NCBI GenBank assembly: GCA_030604885.1
Contig: JAUVUZ010000010.1
Location: 37,828 to 101,827, forward strand
Direction: 5' to 3'
Length of the DNA stretch: 64,000 nt
From: Alphaproteobacteria bacterium
GTDB taxonomy: Bacteria; Pseudomonadota; Alphaproteobacteria; Rhodospirillales; Rhodospirillaceae
Part shown: positions 39,138 to 48,325 of the stretch, piece by piece
How positions within the stretch are numbered: the first letter of the stretch is position 1
Layout of the letters: each line of letters starts with the position of its first letter
The notes under the pieces: generated by a model
The model's database searches: none
Told to the model about the DNA's origin: nothing
Seen by the model: the letters and a program-made list of their open reading frames with translations, nothing else
Translations under genes and position numbers: made by a program

Positions 39138-40388
39138 TCAGCGGGCGCCCGCCGCGGCGAGGGCCGGGGCGGGGGCGAGGGCGGCGACGGCGCGGGCGAT
39201 GCGGCGCAGCGCCTCGGTCACGGTCGCGGCGTCGGCGGCGAAGGAGATGCGGAAGTAGGGCGAAAGGCCGAACGCCGCGCCCGGCATCGCCGCCACGCCC
39301 GCGTCTTCCAGCAGGTATTCGGTGAAGTCGGCATCGCTGGCGATGATCCTGCCGTCGGGCCGCAGCGTGCCGATCAGCGCGGCGCAGCCGGGGAAGGCGA
39401 AGAACGCCCCGGCGGGTGCGGCGAGGGTGAGGCCGGGGATCGCCGCGATCCCCTCCACCACCAGCTTGCGGCGTTCGGCGTAGGCGGCGAGCGCCTCGGC
39501 GACGAAATCCTGCGGGCCGGTGAGGGCGGCGAGGCCGGCGGCCTGCGCCACCGTCGAGACCCCGGCGGTGAACTGCGACTGCACCACCGCCATCGCCCGG
39601 ATCAGCGCCTCCGGCCCGGCGGCATAGCCCAGCCGCCAGCCGGTCATGGCGTAGGTTTTCGAGGCGGCGTTGACGGCGAGCACGCGGTGGCGCAAATCCG
39701 GCGCCACCCGCAGCAGGTGCGGCGGCGCCGCGCCGTAGCGGATGCGGTCGTAGACTTCGTCCAGCAGCACCAGCGCGCCCGGGTGGCGGCGCAGCACCGC
39801 CGCGATCGCCGCCAACTCGGCCGCGTCGTAATCCGCGCCGCTGGGGTTGGCCGGGGCGTTCAGCACCAACCAGCGGGTGCGGGGTCCGAGGGCGGCGTCG
39901 AGGGCGGCGGGGTCGAGCTTGAAGCCGCGCGCCTCGGCGGTGGGGAGGATCACCGTGCGCCCGCCGGTGTAGGCCACCGCGTCGGGGAACGACGGCCAAT
40001 AGGGCGCCGGGACGACGATCTCGTCGCCCGCGTCGACGGTGGCGGAAAAGGCGTTGGCGATCAGCTGCTTGGCGCCGTTGCCGACGAGCACCTCGGCGGG
40101 TGCGTAGGCGAGGCCGGTGTCGGCCGAGAATCTCGCCGCCACCGCCGCGCGCAGCGCCGGGGTGCCCTCGGTGGGCGGATATTTGGTGTCGCCGTGGGCG
40201 AGGGCGGCGAGCGCCGCGGCCTTGATGTGGGGCGGCGTGTCGAAATCCGGCTCGCCGATGGTGAGGTTGACGATGTCGCGCCCGGCCTCGCGCAGCGCCT
40301 TGGCGCGGGCGTTGGCGGCGGCGTTGGGGGAGATGCGCACCCGGGCGACGCGCGCCGACGGGCGGAATTCGGAAACCGGGTGGATCAT
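39138..40388 (-). CDS. Class I PLP aminotransferase (aspartate-aminotransferase-like)
   Basis: A 416-aa fold-type I aminotransferase. Lys244 in AASKTYAMTGWRLGY is the PLP lysine; NAPANPSGADYD and the IGEPDFDTPP N-terminal block are those of the AspC/AlaC group. It overlaps the upstream FAD-oxidase gene by 4 bases (ATGA), so the two probably act together: a 2-oxo acid made by the oxidase could be transaminated here. The last statement is inference. The substrate is not determined. Confidence 0.9.
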   Translation of the reverse strand: MIHPVSEFRPSARVARVRISPNAAANARAKALREAGRDIVNLTIGEPDFDTPPHIKAAALAALAHGDTKYPPTEGTPALRAAVAARFSADTGLAYAPAEVLVGNGAKQLIANAFSATVDAGDEIVVPAPYWPSFPDAVAYTGGRTVILPTAEARGFKLDPAALDAALGPRTRWLVLNAPANPSGADYDAAELAAIAAVLRRHPGALVLLDEVYDRIRYGAAPPHLLRVAPDLRHRVLAVNAASKTYAMTGWRLGYAAGPEALIRAMAVVQSQFTAGVSTVAQAAGLAALTGPQDFVAEALAAYAERRKLVVEGIAAIPGLTLAAPAGAFFAFPGCAALIGTLRPDGRIIASDADFTEYLLEDAGVAAMPGAAFGLSPYFRISFAADAATVTEALRRIARAVAALAPAPALAAAGAR

Positions 40389-41833
40389 GGCGCGAGCACC
40401 TTTCCGGGGTTGAGGAGGCCGTTCGGGTCGAGCGCCGCCTTGATCCGGCGCATCAGCGCCAGTTCCAGCGGCGGCTTGGAGTCGGGCAGGGCGTGGACCT
40501 TGAGCTGGCCGACGCCGTGCTCGGCGCAGATCGAGCCGCCCCGCGCCGTGACCGCGCGGTGGACCAGGGCGCGCAGCGGCCGTTCGTGGGCGTCCCAGTA
40601 GTCGGGGCCGGTGCCCTCGGGGCGGGCGACGTGGTAGTGGAGGTTGCCGTCGCCCGCGTGGCCGTGGACGAACACCCGCACGCCGGGGAATTCCCGCCGC
40701 AGCGCCGCGCCGGTGTCGGCGACGAAATCCGGGATGCGCGAGATCGGCAGCGAGACGTCGTGCTTGGCGTTCCAGCCGTCGCGCTTCTGCGCCTCGCCCA
40801 GGCCGTGCTCCCGCACCGCCCAGAACGCCTCGCGCTGCGCCAGGCTTTCGGCCACCACCGCATCGTCGGCGAGTTCGGCTTCGAGCGCGGCGCCGATCAC
40901 CGCTTCCAGGCGTTCGCGGCCGTGGGCTTCGCTCTCCTCGTCGGCGATCTCGATCAGCACGTACCAGAGATCGTCGCCGTCCTCGGGGGCGAACGGCAGG
41001 CGGTACTCGGGGGCCTTCGCCGCGACCAGCCGCCAGGTCGCGGCCGAGACGATCTCGAAGCCGGTGAGCGCCGCGCCGAAGCCCCGGCGGGCGTGGCGCA
41101 GCAGCGCGATCACCGTGGCGATGCCGGAAACCTTGAGAAGCGCGGTCTGCTGCGCGGCGGGCAGGGGAAAGAGCTTGATCGTCGCGGCGGTGACGATGCC
41201 GAGGGTGCCCTCGCTGCCGATGTAGAGATCGCGCAGGTCGTAGCCCGCGTTGTCCTTCCGCAATCCCCGCAGCCCGTTCCAGATTTCCCCTTCCGCCGTC
41301 ACCACCTCGATGCCGAGGGTCAGCGCCCGGGTGTTGCCGAAGCGCACCACCTGGGTGCCGCCCGCGTTGGTGGCGAGGTTGCCGCCGATCGTGCAACTGC
41401 CGCCCGAGGGGAGGCTCAAGGGAAACCACCGGCCTTTCGCGTGCGCCGCCTCGCGCACGGTGTCGAGGATCGCGCCCGCCTCGACGGTGACGGTGTCGTT
41501 GTCGAGGTCGATCTCGCGGATGCGGTCGAGACGGGAGAGCGACAGCACCACCGCGGTGCCGCTGGCGTCCGGCGTGCCGCCGCCCGCGAGGCCGGTGTGG
41601 CCGCCCTGGGGCACGATCGGCACCCGCTCCGCCGCCAGCAGCCGCACCACCGTCGCCACCTCCTCCGCGTTCGCCGGGCGCACCACCGCGCGGGCGCGGC
41701 CGGTGTGGCGTTGCAGGATGTCCACCAGCGCGCCGGGGGCGTCCTCGCCCGGCACGGCGTGGGCGGGGCCGACGATGGCGCGCAGGGCGTCGAGCAGCGG
41801 ATCGGCGGGGCGGGGGTGGGCGGCGGTGCGCAT
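40385..41833 (-). CDS. FAD-linked 2-hydroxy-acid oxidase/dehydrogenase (GlcD/D-2-HGDH family)
   Basis: A 482-aa flavoprotein. PCMH-type FAD-binding domain: VVRPANAEEVATVVRLL, PQGGHTGLAGGGTPD, LPSGGSCTIGGNLATNAGG and YIGSEGTLGIVTAAT. The C-terminal FAD-oxidase domain has the metal-ligand block HGHAGDGNLHYHV and ends in DPNGLLNPGKV. Members oxidise D-lactate, glycolate or D-2-hydroxyglutarate. First gene of the pair with the aminotransferase. Confidence 0.92.
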   Translation of the reverse strand: MRTAAHPRPADPLLDALRAIVGPAHAVPGEDAPGALVDILQRHTGRARAVVRPANAEEVATVVRLLAAERVPIVPQGGHTGLAGGGTPDASGTAVVLSLSRLDRIREIDLDNDTVTVEAGAILDTVREAAHAKGRWFPLSLPSGGSCTIGGNLATNAGGTQVVRFGNTRALTLGIEVVTAEGEIWNGLRGLRKDNAGYDLRDLYIGSEGTLGIVTAATIKLFPLPAAQQTALLKVSGIATVIALLRHARRGFGAALTGFEIVSAATWRLVAAKAPEYRLPFAPEDGDDLWYVLIEIADEESEAHGRERLEAVIGAALEAELADDAVVAESLAQREAFWAVREHGLGEAQKRDGWNAKHDVSLPISRIPDFVADTGAALRREFPGVRVFVHGHAGDGNLHYHVARPEGTGPDYWDAHERPLRALVHRAVTARGGSICAEHGVGQLKVHALPDSKPPLELALMRRIKAALDPNGLLNPGKVLAP

Positions 41834-42248
41834 GGTCGGCCTCGTGCGATGGGAGACTCCTGCTTACCATCGCCGCCGCAGAAAATACACATGGATTCGT
41901 GAGATTCGGATAAATCACATCAAAAATGACAGAATGCGCCGAGGTCCCGGCGGCCACCACCCAGGATCCCACGGTGGGAGTCCATGGAAATATAGATTAT
42001 TTTCATATAGTTAAATATCATGACGAAAATTAACGCACAAAAAATGTATATCATCAAGAATCACTTGACGTTCCGTTCGGCGTGGGGCTGAATGGGCGTC
42101 CGTTCCCTGAAGGAGGCTGCCATGCGGCGGATCGAGGCAACCGGGCGATGTCGTCGCCCCTTGAGCACCGGGTTCTGACTGCGCGCGTTCGGGAGCCTCC
42201 GCACCGTCCGGCGTCGCACCATCGTCGGCGGAGGATCGGAGCGAACAG
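41834..42248 (+). promoter_or_regulatory. Gene-free region with structured metQ leader
   Basis: No gene is seen here. The left part is AT-rich promoter-like DNA between divergent operons, including a hairpin at 41964-41983. The right part could fold: GGAGGCT at 42112-42118 can pair with AGCCTCC at 42194-42200, enclosing a GGGCGA/TCGCCC hairpin at 42143-42159 directly after GGCAACC. That layout recalls a metabolite-sensing leader, but it does not match SAM-I, SAM-II or SAH consensus well enough to name. Confidence 0.35.
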
Positions 42249-43052
42249 ATGTTGAAGACTTTCGGACGGATTTTCGCGGTCGCGGCGCTGCTGACGGCGG
42301 GCGCGGCCCAGGCGGCGGAGCCGGTGCACCTCAAGGTGGGCATCCGCGGCGGCATCGGCGAGGACATCTGGGCGGTGGCCGCCAAGGTCGGCGAGCGGTA
42401 CGGCCTCAAGATCGAGCCGGTGGTATTCGCGGGCACGCTCAGCCCCAACGAGGCGGTCAACACCGGCGAAATCCACGCCAACGCCTTCCAGCACGTGCCG
42501 TTCTATCGCGACCAGGTGAAGCAGCGCGGCTACAAGCTCGCCGTCGTCGGCACCACCTACCTCTCGCCGGTCGCGTTCTACTCCAAGAAATACAAATCGC
42601 TGAAGGACCTGCCGGTGGGCGCCAAGGTCGGCGTGCCGGACGACCCGAGCAACGAGAGCCGCGCCCTGATCATCCTGCGCGACGAGGGGCTGATCACCCT
42701 GCGCGACGGCGTCGACACCTACAACGAGACCGTCGGCCTCAAGGACATCAAGGACAACCCGCGCAAGATCGAGATCGTCGAGGCGAAGTCGGTGGTGCTG
42801 GCGCGCTCCTACCAGGATGTCGACGCGGCGGCGGTGATCTCCTCGTTCGGCTCCCAGGTGGGGCTGAACGCCGCGCGCGACGGCATCGCCCAGGAGAAGT
42901 TCGAGAACAACCCCAACGTCAACATCATCGTCGTCCGCGAGCAGGACAAGGACGCGCCGTGGGTGAAGCCGCTGGTGCAGTCGTTCCAGTCGCCCGAGGT
43001 GCGGCAGTACATCGAAACCCACCTCCAGGGCGTGCTGATCCCGGTGTTCTGA
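42249..43052 (+). CDS. metQ: MetQ/NlpA-family substrate-binding protein
   Basis: A 267-aa periplasmic protein with a signal peptide ending AGAAQA-AE (no lipobox Cys). It is of the NlpA family: [13 protein letters not shown] near the start, [38 protein letters not shown]. The family binds methionine or relatives. It is the first gene of a metQNI cluster, only 22 bases before the ATPase gene. Confidence 0.93.
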   Translation: MLKTFGRIFAVAALLTAGAAQAAEPVHLKVGIRGGIGEDIWAVAAKVGERYGLKIEPVVFAGTLSPNEAVNTGEIHANAFQHVPFYRDQVKQRGYKLAVVGTTYLSPVAFYSKKYKSLKDLPVGAKVGVPDDPSNESRALIILRDEGLITLRDGVDTYNETVGLKDIKDNPRKIEIVEAKSVVLARSYQDVDAAAVISSFGSQVGLNAARDGIAQEKFENNPNVNIIVVREQDKDAPWVKPLVQSFQSPEVRQYIETHLQGVLIPVF

Positions 43053-43074
43053 GGTGAGCCGCGAGGAGGCCGAG

Positions 43075-44169
43075 ATGATCCGCAAATCCGCAGCCGTTCC
43101 CGCCGCCTTCGACGAAACCCCCGAGGCCGCCCCGGCCGAGGCGCACATCGTCTTCGAAGGCATCGGCAAGACCTACGCCGGAGGCGTGCGGGCGCTGAAC
43201 GGCGTGTCCTTCGAAATCCGCCGGGGCGGGGTGTTCGGCATCATCGGCCGCTCCGGCGCGGGGAAATCCACCCTGCTGCGCGCCATCAACATGCTGGAGC
43301 GCCCCACCGAGGGCCGGGTGCGGGTGGACGGCGTCGACGTCGCCGCCCTCTCCGAGGCCGAGCTGATGCGGCTGCGCCGCCGCATCGGCATGATCTTCCA
43401 GCACTTCAACCTGCTGGCGGCGAAGACGGTGCGCGAGAACGTCGGCCTGCCGCTCGAGGTGGCCGGGGTTCCCGCCGCCGAGGTGCGCCGCCGGGTGGAC
43501 GCGCTGCTGGATCTGGTCGGCCTTTCCGACAAGGCGGAGGTCTACCCCGCCAAGCTCTCGGGCGGGCAGAAGCAGCGCGTCGGCATCGCCCGGGCGCTGG
43601 TGCACGACCCGGAAATCCTGCTGTGCGACGAGGCGACCTCGGCCCTCGACCCCGAGACCACCGCCTCGATCCTCGACCTTTTGCGCGACATCAACGCCAA
43701 GCTCGGCCTCACGGTGGTGCTGATCACCCACGACATGGCGGTGATCCGCGCGATCTGCGACGAGGTGCTGGTGCTGGACGGCGGCGACATCGTCGAACAG
43801 GGGCCGGTGTGGAAGGTGTTCGGCGATCCCAAGGGCGACGCCACCCGCGCGCTGCTCTCGCCGCTGCGCCACGGCCTGCCCGCCGACCTCGCCGCCCGCC
43901 TGCGCCCCGAGCCGCCGCCCCACGGCGGGCACGCGGTGCTGGCGTTGCGCTTCACCGGCGAGAGCCACCCCGAGGGCGTCTCCCTCGCCGCCCTGCTGGC
44001 GCTGGCGCCGGATGCCAAGCTGTTGCACGGCGGCGTCGACCGCATCCAGGGCCACGCCCAGGGCGACCTGATCGTCTCGGTGCCGGTGGCGGCGATGCGT
44101 TCCGCCGTCGGCGCCCGGTTTTCCCCCGATTCCCTGAAGGTGCTCGGCTATGTCGCCCACGATGTTTGA
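43075..44169 (+). CDS. metN: Methionine-type ABC importer ATP-binding protein
   Basis: A 364-aa ATPase. Walker A GRSGAGKS lies at 58-65, the signature [15 protein letters not shown] and Walker [15 protein letters not shown] follow, and a C-terminal NIL (ACT-like) domain is present from about residue 260, which in MetN senses intracellular methionine. The ATG at 43075 has GAGGAGG upstream and is preferred to a GTG at 43054. It overlaps metI by 20 bases. Confidence 0.93.
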   Translation: MIRKSAAVPAAFDETPEAAPAEAHIVFEGIGKTYAGGVRALNGVSFEIRRGGVFGIIGRSGAGKSTLLRAINMLERPTEGRVRVDGVDVAALSEAELMRLRRRIGMIFQHFNLLAAKTVRENVGLPLEVAGVPAAEVRRRVDALLDLVGLSDKAEVYPAKLSGGQKQRVGIARALVHDPEILLCDEATSALDPETTASILDLLRDINAKLGLTVVLITHDMAVIRAICDEVLVLDGGDIVEQGPVWKVFGDPKGDATRALLSPLRHGLPADLAARLRPEPPPHGGHAVLALRFTGESHPEGVSLAALLALAPDAKLLHGGVDRIQGHAQGDLIVSVPVAAMRSAVGARFSPDSLKVLGYVAHDV

Positions 44170-44806
44170 CCGCTACCTCCGCGCCTTTTCCGAGACCCTG
44201 ACGATGGTCTCGATCTCGGTGGCGATCTCGATCTTCGTCGGCCTGGTGCTGGCCGTCACCCTGGTCGCCACCGCGCCGGGCGGGCTTTATCCGCGCCCCC
44301 GCTTCAACAAGGCGGTGTCGGTGGTGGTGAACGTGTTCCGCGCGATTCCCTTCATCATCCTGCTGGTGGCGCTGCTGCCCTTCACCCGCCTGATCGTCGG
44401 CACCACCCTCGGCACCTGGGCGGCGATCGTGCCGTTGAGCATCCACCTGATCGCCTTCTACACCCGCATCGCCCAGGTCAGCCTCAACGAGGTCGACCAC
44501 GGCCTGATCGAGGCGGCCCACGCCATGGGCTTCCGCCGCTGGCACATCGTCCGCCACGTGATGCTGCCCGAGGCGCTGCCCGGCATCGTCGGCGGCATGA
44601 CGGTGTGCGTGATCGCGATGATCAACTCCTCGGCGATGGCCGGCGCGGTGGGGGCGGGCGGCCTCGGCGACCTCGCGATCCGCTACGGCTACGAGCGCTA
44701 CGAGACCGAGGTGCTGTTCCAGATCATCGTCATCCTCGTCGCCCTGGTCACCACCGTGCAGTTCGGCGGCGAGTGGCTGTCGCGCCGCGTCGACCACCGC
44801 CGCTGA
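44150..44806 (+). CDS. metI: Methionine-type ABC importer permease
   Basis: A 218-aa permease with five membrane helices and the coupling-helix signature [26 protein letters not shown]. It completes the MetNIQ importer. The next gene starts 14 bases downstream, preceded by GGAG. Confidence 0.94.
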   Translation: MSPTMFDRYLRAFSETLTMVSISVAISIFVGLVLAVTLVATAPGGLYPRPRFNKAVSVVVNVFRAIPFIILLVALLPFTRLIVGTTLGTWAAIVPLSIHLIAFYTRIAQVSLNEVDHGLIEAAHAMGFRRWHIVRHVMLPEALPGIVGGMTVCVIAMINSSAMAGAVGAGGLGDLAIRYGYERYETEVLFQIIVILVALVTTVQFGGEWLSRRVDHRR

Positions 44807-44820
44807 ACCCGGAGAACCCG

Positions 44821-45780
44821 ATGTCCCGCACCGTATCCATCGACGCCGCCCGCTACTTCGGCCTCGCCGCGCCCGAACGGGTGCGCGCCGCCCTCGCCAT
44901 CGACGTGACGCCCAAGAGCTTCCCGCCCTATCTCGACGACCTCGCCGCCGACTGGGTGGCGAGCGTCGCGCTGCCCGCGTTCAAGCTGGTGAAGCGGCGG
45001 CGCGGCGAAACCCGGGGCTTCTGCTCGATCGGCACCGGCACCGGCCTCGACGCCCTCGGCGCGATCGAGGTGTTCGCGCCCGAGCTGGTGGGGGTGACCG
45101 ACGTCCACGACGAGATCGTCTCCTCGGCGCGCGCCAACATCCTCGGCAATCTCAAGGACGCCGGGGGCGTCCGCCTGCTCTCCGGCGTCGGCGACCTGCT
45201 GTCGCCGCTCGCCGACGTGGCGCCGCTGTTCGACGTGATCTACGAAAACCTCCCCAACGTGCCGACCAACGCCAGCGTCGCGCTGGCGGGGGAGCGGGCG
45301 AGTTCGAGCTTCTTCGGCCCACGTCCCGAGGCTGTGCCCGCCGAGGTGCAGGCGGCGCTGCTGACGCTGCACTATCTGGCGCTGGTGCAGGCGAAGGGCT
45401 ACCTCGCGCCGGGCGGGGTGGTGCTGTCGATGCTGGGGGCGCGGGTGCCGCTGCAAAGCTTCCTCGACATGTCGGCGCGGGCGGGCTACCGGCCGTCGTT
45501 CCTCACCTACGGCTGGAAGATCCAGGCCGAGGCGGTGGAAATGCTCAATGGCCATGCCGAATGGCAGCGGCGCGGCATGGGGCCGTTCCATTTCTACCGC
45601 ATCGAAGACCTGGAGGCGGCCTTCGCCGGGCTTGATCCGGAGGCGGCCGCGCCGCGCGCCCTCGAGATCGAGGCATCCCTCGCGCCGCGCGCTCTCGACG
45701 CCGACGCCGCCCTGGCGCTGCATCGCGCGGGCACCCGCATCGGCCACACCTACGCGGTGCTGCATTCGGAGCGGCCGTGA
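44821..45780 (+). CDS. Class I SAM-dependent methyltransferase, possibly methionine/sulfonium related
   Basis: A 319-aa Rossmann methyltransferase. Motif I is SIGTGTGLDALGAIEVF, the acidic residue follows in GVTDVHDEIV, and motif IV is YENLPNVP. The C-terminal part (WKIQAEAVEMLNGHAEW, then PFHFYRIEDL) recalls the first domain of plant methionine S-methyltransferase and bacterial MmtN only loosely. Context is the strongest hint: between the metQNI importer and a DMSP-lyase-family cupin, with a 4-base overlap to the latter. The substrate is not established; an N- or O-methyltransferase is equally possible from sequence. Confidence 0.7.
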   Translation: MSRTVSIDAARYFGLAAPERVRAALAIDVTPKSFPPYLDDLAADWVASVALPAFKLVKRRRGETRGFCSIGTGTGLDALGAIEVFAPELVGVTDVHDEIVSSARANILGNLKDAGGVRLLSGVGDLLSPLADVAPLFDVIYENLPNVPTNASVALAGERASSSFFGPRPEAVPAEVQAALLTLHYLALVQAKGYLAPGGVVLSMLGARVPLQSFLDMSARAGYRPSFLTYGWKIQAEAVEMLNGHAEWQRRGMGPFHFYRIEDLEAAFAGLDPEAAAPRALEIEASLAPRALDADAALALHRAGTRIGHTYAVLHSERP

Positions 45781-46376
45781 CGACGGAAAACCCCCTCGAC
45801 CCCCTGCTGGCGCTGATGCGCGCTCACTTCGCCACGGCCGCAACCGCAGCGGCCTCGGCGGAAAGCGCGCGGGTGCTGGCGGCGCTGCCCGGCCCCGGCG
45901 CGTCGCTCGCGGTGCCGTTGACGGACAGCGCGCACCCGCTGCTGGCCGAGGTGCCGGAGGCCGCCCGGGCGGCGGGCGCGGGTTGGGCGGCGGAGCTGCC
46001 GCCGCTCGCGGCGCGGCTGCCGTGGCGCTATTCCTACGCACCGCGCCCGGACGCGCCCGGCCTCGAGACCCGCATGGCGTGGGCGGAACTGGTCGGCCCC
46101 GCCGCGCCGATCCGTTCGGACGCCGTCGGCTTCGGCCTCACCTTCATCACCCGGGGAACGTTCTACCCGTTGCACCGCCACCCGGCGGTGGAGCTTTACG
46201 CGGTGGTGGCCGGGGAGTCCGAATGGACCCTGGAGGGCGAGACCCGCCTGCGCCGCCCCGGGGATTTCATCCTCCACCCCTCCGGCGCGCTGCACGCGAT
46301 GCGCGCCTTTGCCGCGCCGCTGCTGGCGATCTACTCCTGGAGCGGCGACATCGTCTCGCCCACCGCGTACGTCTGA
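45777..46376 (+). CDS. Cupin of the dimethylsulfoniopropionate lyase family
   Basis: A 199-aa protein with an N-terminal helical part and a C-terminal cupin barrel. Cupin motif 1 is YPLHRHPAVELYAVVAGESEW with metal ligands His133, His135 and Glu139; motif 2 is RPGDFILHPSGALHAMR with His173. This layout, helical N-domain plus cupin, is that of the DddL-like DMSP-lyase family. GTG start in a GTGA overlap with the methyltransferase gene. Family membership does not prove DMSP cleavage; related proteins have other lyase activities. Confidence 0.8.
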   Translation: MTTENPLDPLLALMRAHFATAATAAASAESARVLAALPGPGASLAVPLTDSAHPLLAEVPEAARAAGAGWAAELPPLAARLPWRYSYAPRPDAPGLETRMAWAELVGPAAPIRSDAVGFGLTFITRGTFYPLHRHPAVELYAVVAGESEWTLEGETRLRRPGDFILHPSGALHAMRAFAAPLLAIYSWSGDIVSPTAYV

Positions 46377-46386
46377 GGCGAGGGGA

Positions 46387-46680
46387 TCAGCCCTTCTGCG
46401 CCGCCTCGTGGTGGCGGATCACCTCGCGGATCACGAAGTTGAGGAACTTCTCGGCGAACTCCGGGTCGAGATCGGCATCGTGGGCGAGGGTGCGCAGGCG
46501 CGCGATCTGCTCCTTCTCCCGGCCCGGGTCCGAGGCCGGCAGGGCGTGCTCGGCCTTGAGCACGCCGACCCGCTTGGTGCACTTGAAGCGTTCGGAGAGC
46601 AGGTAGATCAGCGCCGCGTCGATGTTGTCGATGCTGGCGCGCAACTGCTTGAGTTCGGGGAGAATCTGCGCGTCGGTCAT
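46387..46680 (-). CDS. Chorismate mutase (AroQ type)
   Basis: A 97-aa all-helical AroQ domain: LRASIDNIDAALIYLLSERF with the active-site Arg, then KRVGVLKAEHALPASDPGRE and IREVIRHHEA. It makes prephenate for phenylalanine and tyrosine. Stand-alone monofunctional form. Ten bases separate its 3' end from the convergent cupin gene. Confidence 0.9.
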   Translation of the reverse strand: MTDAQILPELKQLRASIDNIDAALIYLLSERFKCTKRVGVLKAEHALPASDPGREKEQIARLRTLAHDADLDPEFAEKFLNFVIREVIRHHEAAQKG

Positions 46681-46749
46681 GTCGTTCGGGTTTCCGGTCG
46701 GCGGTGGGGCGGCGCCTCGATCAAGGGATTGGGCGGGCGGCTCGGGCGT

Positions 46750-47583
46750 TCACAGGCGCCAGCAGGGGGGCAGCACCACGTCGTCGTAGTCGGCCACGTT
46801 GCGCACGTCGAGGGGGTGGGGGAACGGCCCGGCGCGCCCGGCGGAGACGTGGCGGTCGCGGCGGTGGAAGGTGAATTCCATGATGTCGGGCACCTCGTGC
46901 ACGCCGAAGCGCGCCACCCGGCCGATGTTGTTGGGGTGGATGTGGACCACCGCGAAATGCCGCAGCAGGCGCCCGAACAGATGGCGGAAGAAGCGGATGC
47001 CGTCGCTGTCCATCATCGCGCCGAGGCCGTGGAACTCGATGGCGAGGATGCGGAAGCGCCGCAGCACCTCGTCCGGCGTGTCGAGCAGCACCGGATACTC
47101 GGCGCCCTCGATGTCCATTTGCAGGATCATCTCGGTTTCCGCCGGGTCGGCCTTGGCGGAGACCCAGTCGGCGAGGCGCATGTGGGTGGCGTCGGTGGCG
47201 TCGCCCAGGAACCGTTTCTCGAAGTCGAATAGCGGGTTGGCCTCGGCCGGGCCGTCCACCGAGGCGTCGGCGAGGAACGAGCGGATGCCCCGGCGCGCCA
47301 GCTCGGATTCGAAATCCGAGCAATCCGACACCCCGGGCGAGAAGCACGAGGTGACGCCCTCCAGGTCGTCGGGCACGAGATAGCCGCCGTCGCCGTTTCC
47401 GCCGATGCGGATCAGCGGGCGGCTGCCCGCCTCGGGCCGCAGTTGCGCGATCAGCGCGCCGATCTCCCCGGGCGGGGCGAACCACGCGGTGCGGATGCCG
47501 ATCGCCTCCAGCGACAGGTCGATCTCGGCCAGTTGGTCGAAGGCGCGGGCGCGGCGGGCGAGGGTGTCTTCGTCGGGGCGCAT
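46750..47583 (-). CDS. FkbM-like methyltransferase
   Basis: A 277-aa protein of the FkbM methyltransferase type. Recognisable blocks are RIGGNGDGGYLVPDDLEG, SCFSPGVSDCSDFE and LQMDIEGAEYPVLLDTP (the conserved DIEGxE motif). Such enzymes often act on glycans or secondary metabolites. It is 10 bases downstream of folE on the same strand; a link to folate or pterin metabolism is not implied by sequence. Confidence 0.8.
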   Translation of the reverse strand: MRPDEDTLARRARAFDQLAEIDLSLEAIGIRTAWFAPPGEIGALIAQLRPEAGSRPLIRIGGNGDGGYLVPDDLEGVTSCFSPGVSDCSDFESELARRGIRSFLADASVDGPAEANPLFDFEKRFLGDATDATHMRLADWVSAKADPAETEMILQMDIEGAEYPVLLDTPDEVLRRFRILAIEFHGLGAMMDSDGIRFFRHLFGRLLRHFAVVHIHPNNIGRVARFGVHEVPDIMEFTFHRRDRHVSAGRAGPFPHPLDVRNVADYDDVVLPPCWRL

Positions 47584-47593
47584 GGGCGGGTCC

Positions 47594-48238
47594 TCAGGGG
47601 TGAAGGGGGTTGCCGCCCGAGGACGCGAGCAGCGACATGAACTCCTTGCGGGTGTCCGAATTGCTGCGGAACACCCCGAGCATGTGGCTGGTGATCATCG
47701 ACACCCCGGGCTTGTGGACGCCGCGGGTGGTCATGCACTGGTGGCTCGCCTCGATCACCACCGCGACGCCGGACGGCTCCAGCACCTTGTTGATGGTGTC
47801 GGCGATCTGCACCGTGAGCTTTTCCTGAATCTGCAGGCGCTTGGCGTAGGCCTCGACGACGCGGGCGAGCTTGCTGATGCCGACCACGCGCTTTTTCGGC
47901 ATGTAGGCCACGTGCGCCCGGCCGATGATCGGCACCATGTGGTGCTCGCAGTAGCTCTCGACGCGGATGTCGCGCAGCATCACCATCTCGTCGTAGCCCT
48001 CCACCTCCTCGAAGGTGCGGCGGAGGTATTCGTCCGGGTCGACGGCGTAGCCCGCGAAAAACTCCTCGTAGGCGCGCGCCACCCGGGCGGGGGTGTCGAT
48101 CAGCCCCTCGCGGGTCGGGTCGTCGCCCGCCCAGCGCAGCAGGGTGCGGATCGCGTCCTCCGCTTCCTCGCGGGTCGGCCGCGCTGCCGCCGGATGGGCG
48201 GCGATCTCGGGTTTGGCGGTTTTGGAAACCGTGTTCAC
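47594..48238 (-). CDS. folE: GTP cyclohydrolase I
   Basis: The 214-aa enzyme makes dihydroneopterin triphosphate for folate. The zinc site is in [16 protein letters not shown] and the later [30 protein letters not shown] is the family core. An N-terminal extension of about 20 residues is present. Start is GTG at 48238. Confidence 0.97.
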   Translation of the reverse strand: MNTVSKTAKPEIAAHPAAARPTREEAEDAIRTLLRWAGDDPTREGLIDTPARVARAYEEFFAGYAVDPDEYLRRTFEEVEGYDEMVMLRDIRVESYCEHHMVPIIGRAHVAYMPKKRVVGISKLARVVEAYAKRLQIQEKLTVQIADTINKVLEPSGVAVVIEASHQCMTTRGVHKPGVSMITSHMLGVFRSNSDTRKEFMSLLASSGGNPLHP

Positions 48239-48325
48239 GATACCTTGCTCCTCGGTCGGCGGGCGCGGGCGGACCCCCGCGCCAGCCCCTCATGTTGGCG
48301 GATCGGCGTGCGGTTGCAAGCCGAT

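Noticed and set aside
42061-42248. SAM-I riboswitch before metQ
   Set aside because: GGCAACC and a hairpin are present, but the kink-turn region, the GATGA element and the GGTGC return strand are missing. Kept only as an unnamed structured leader.
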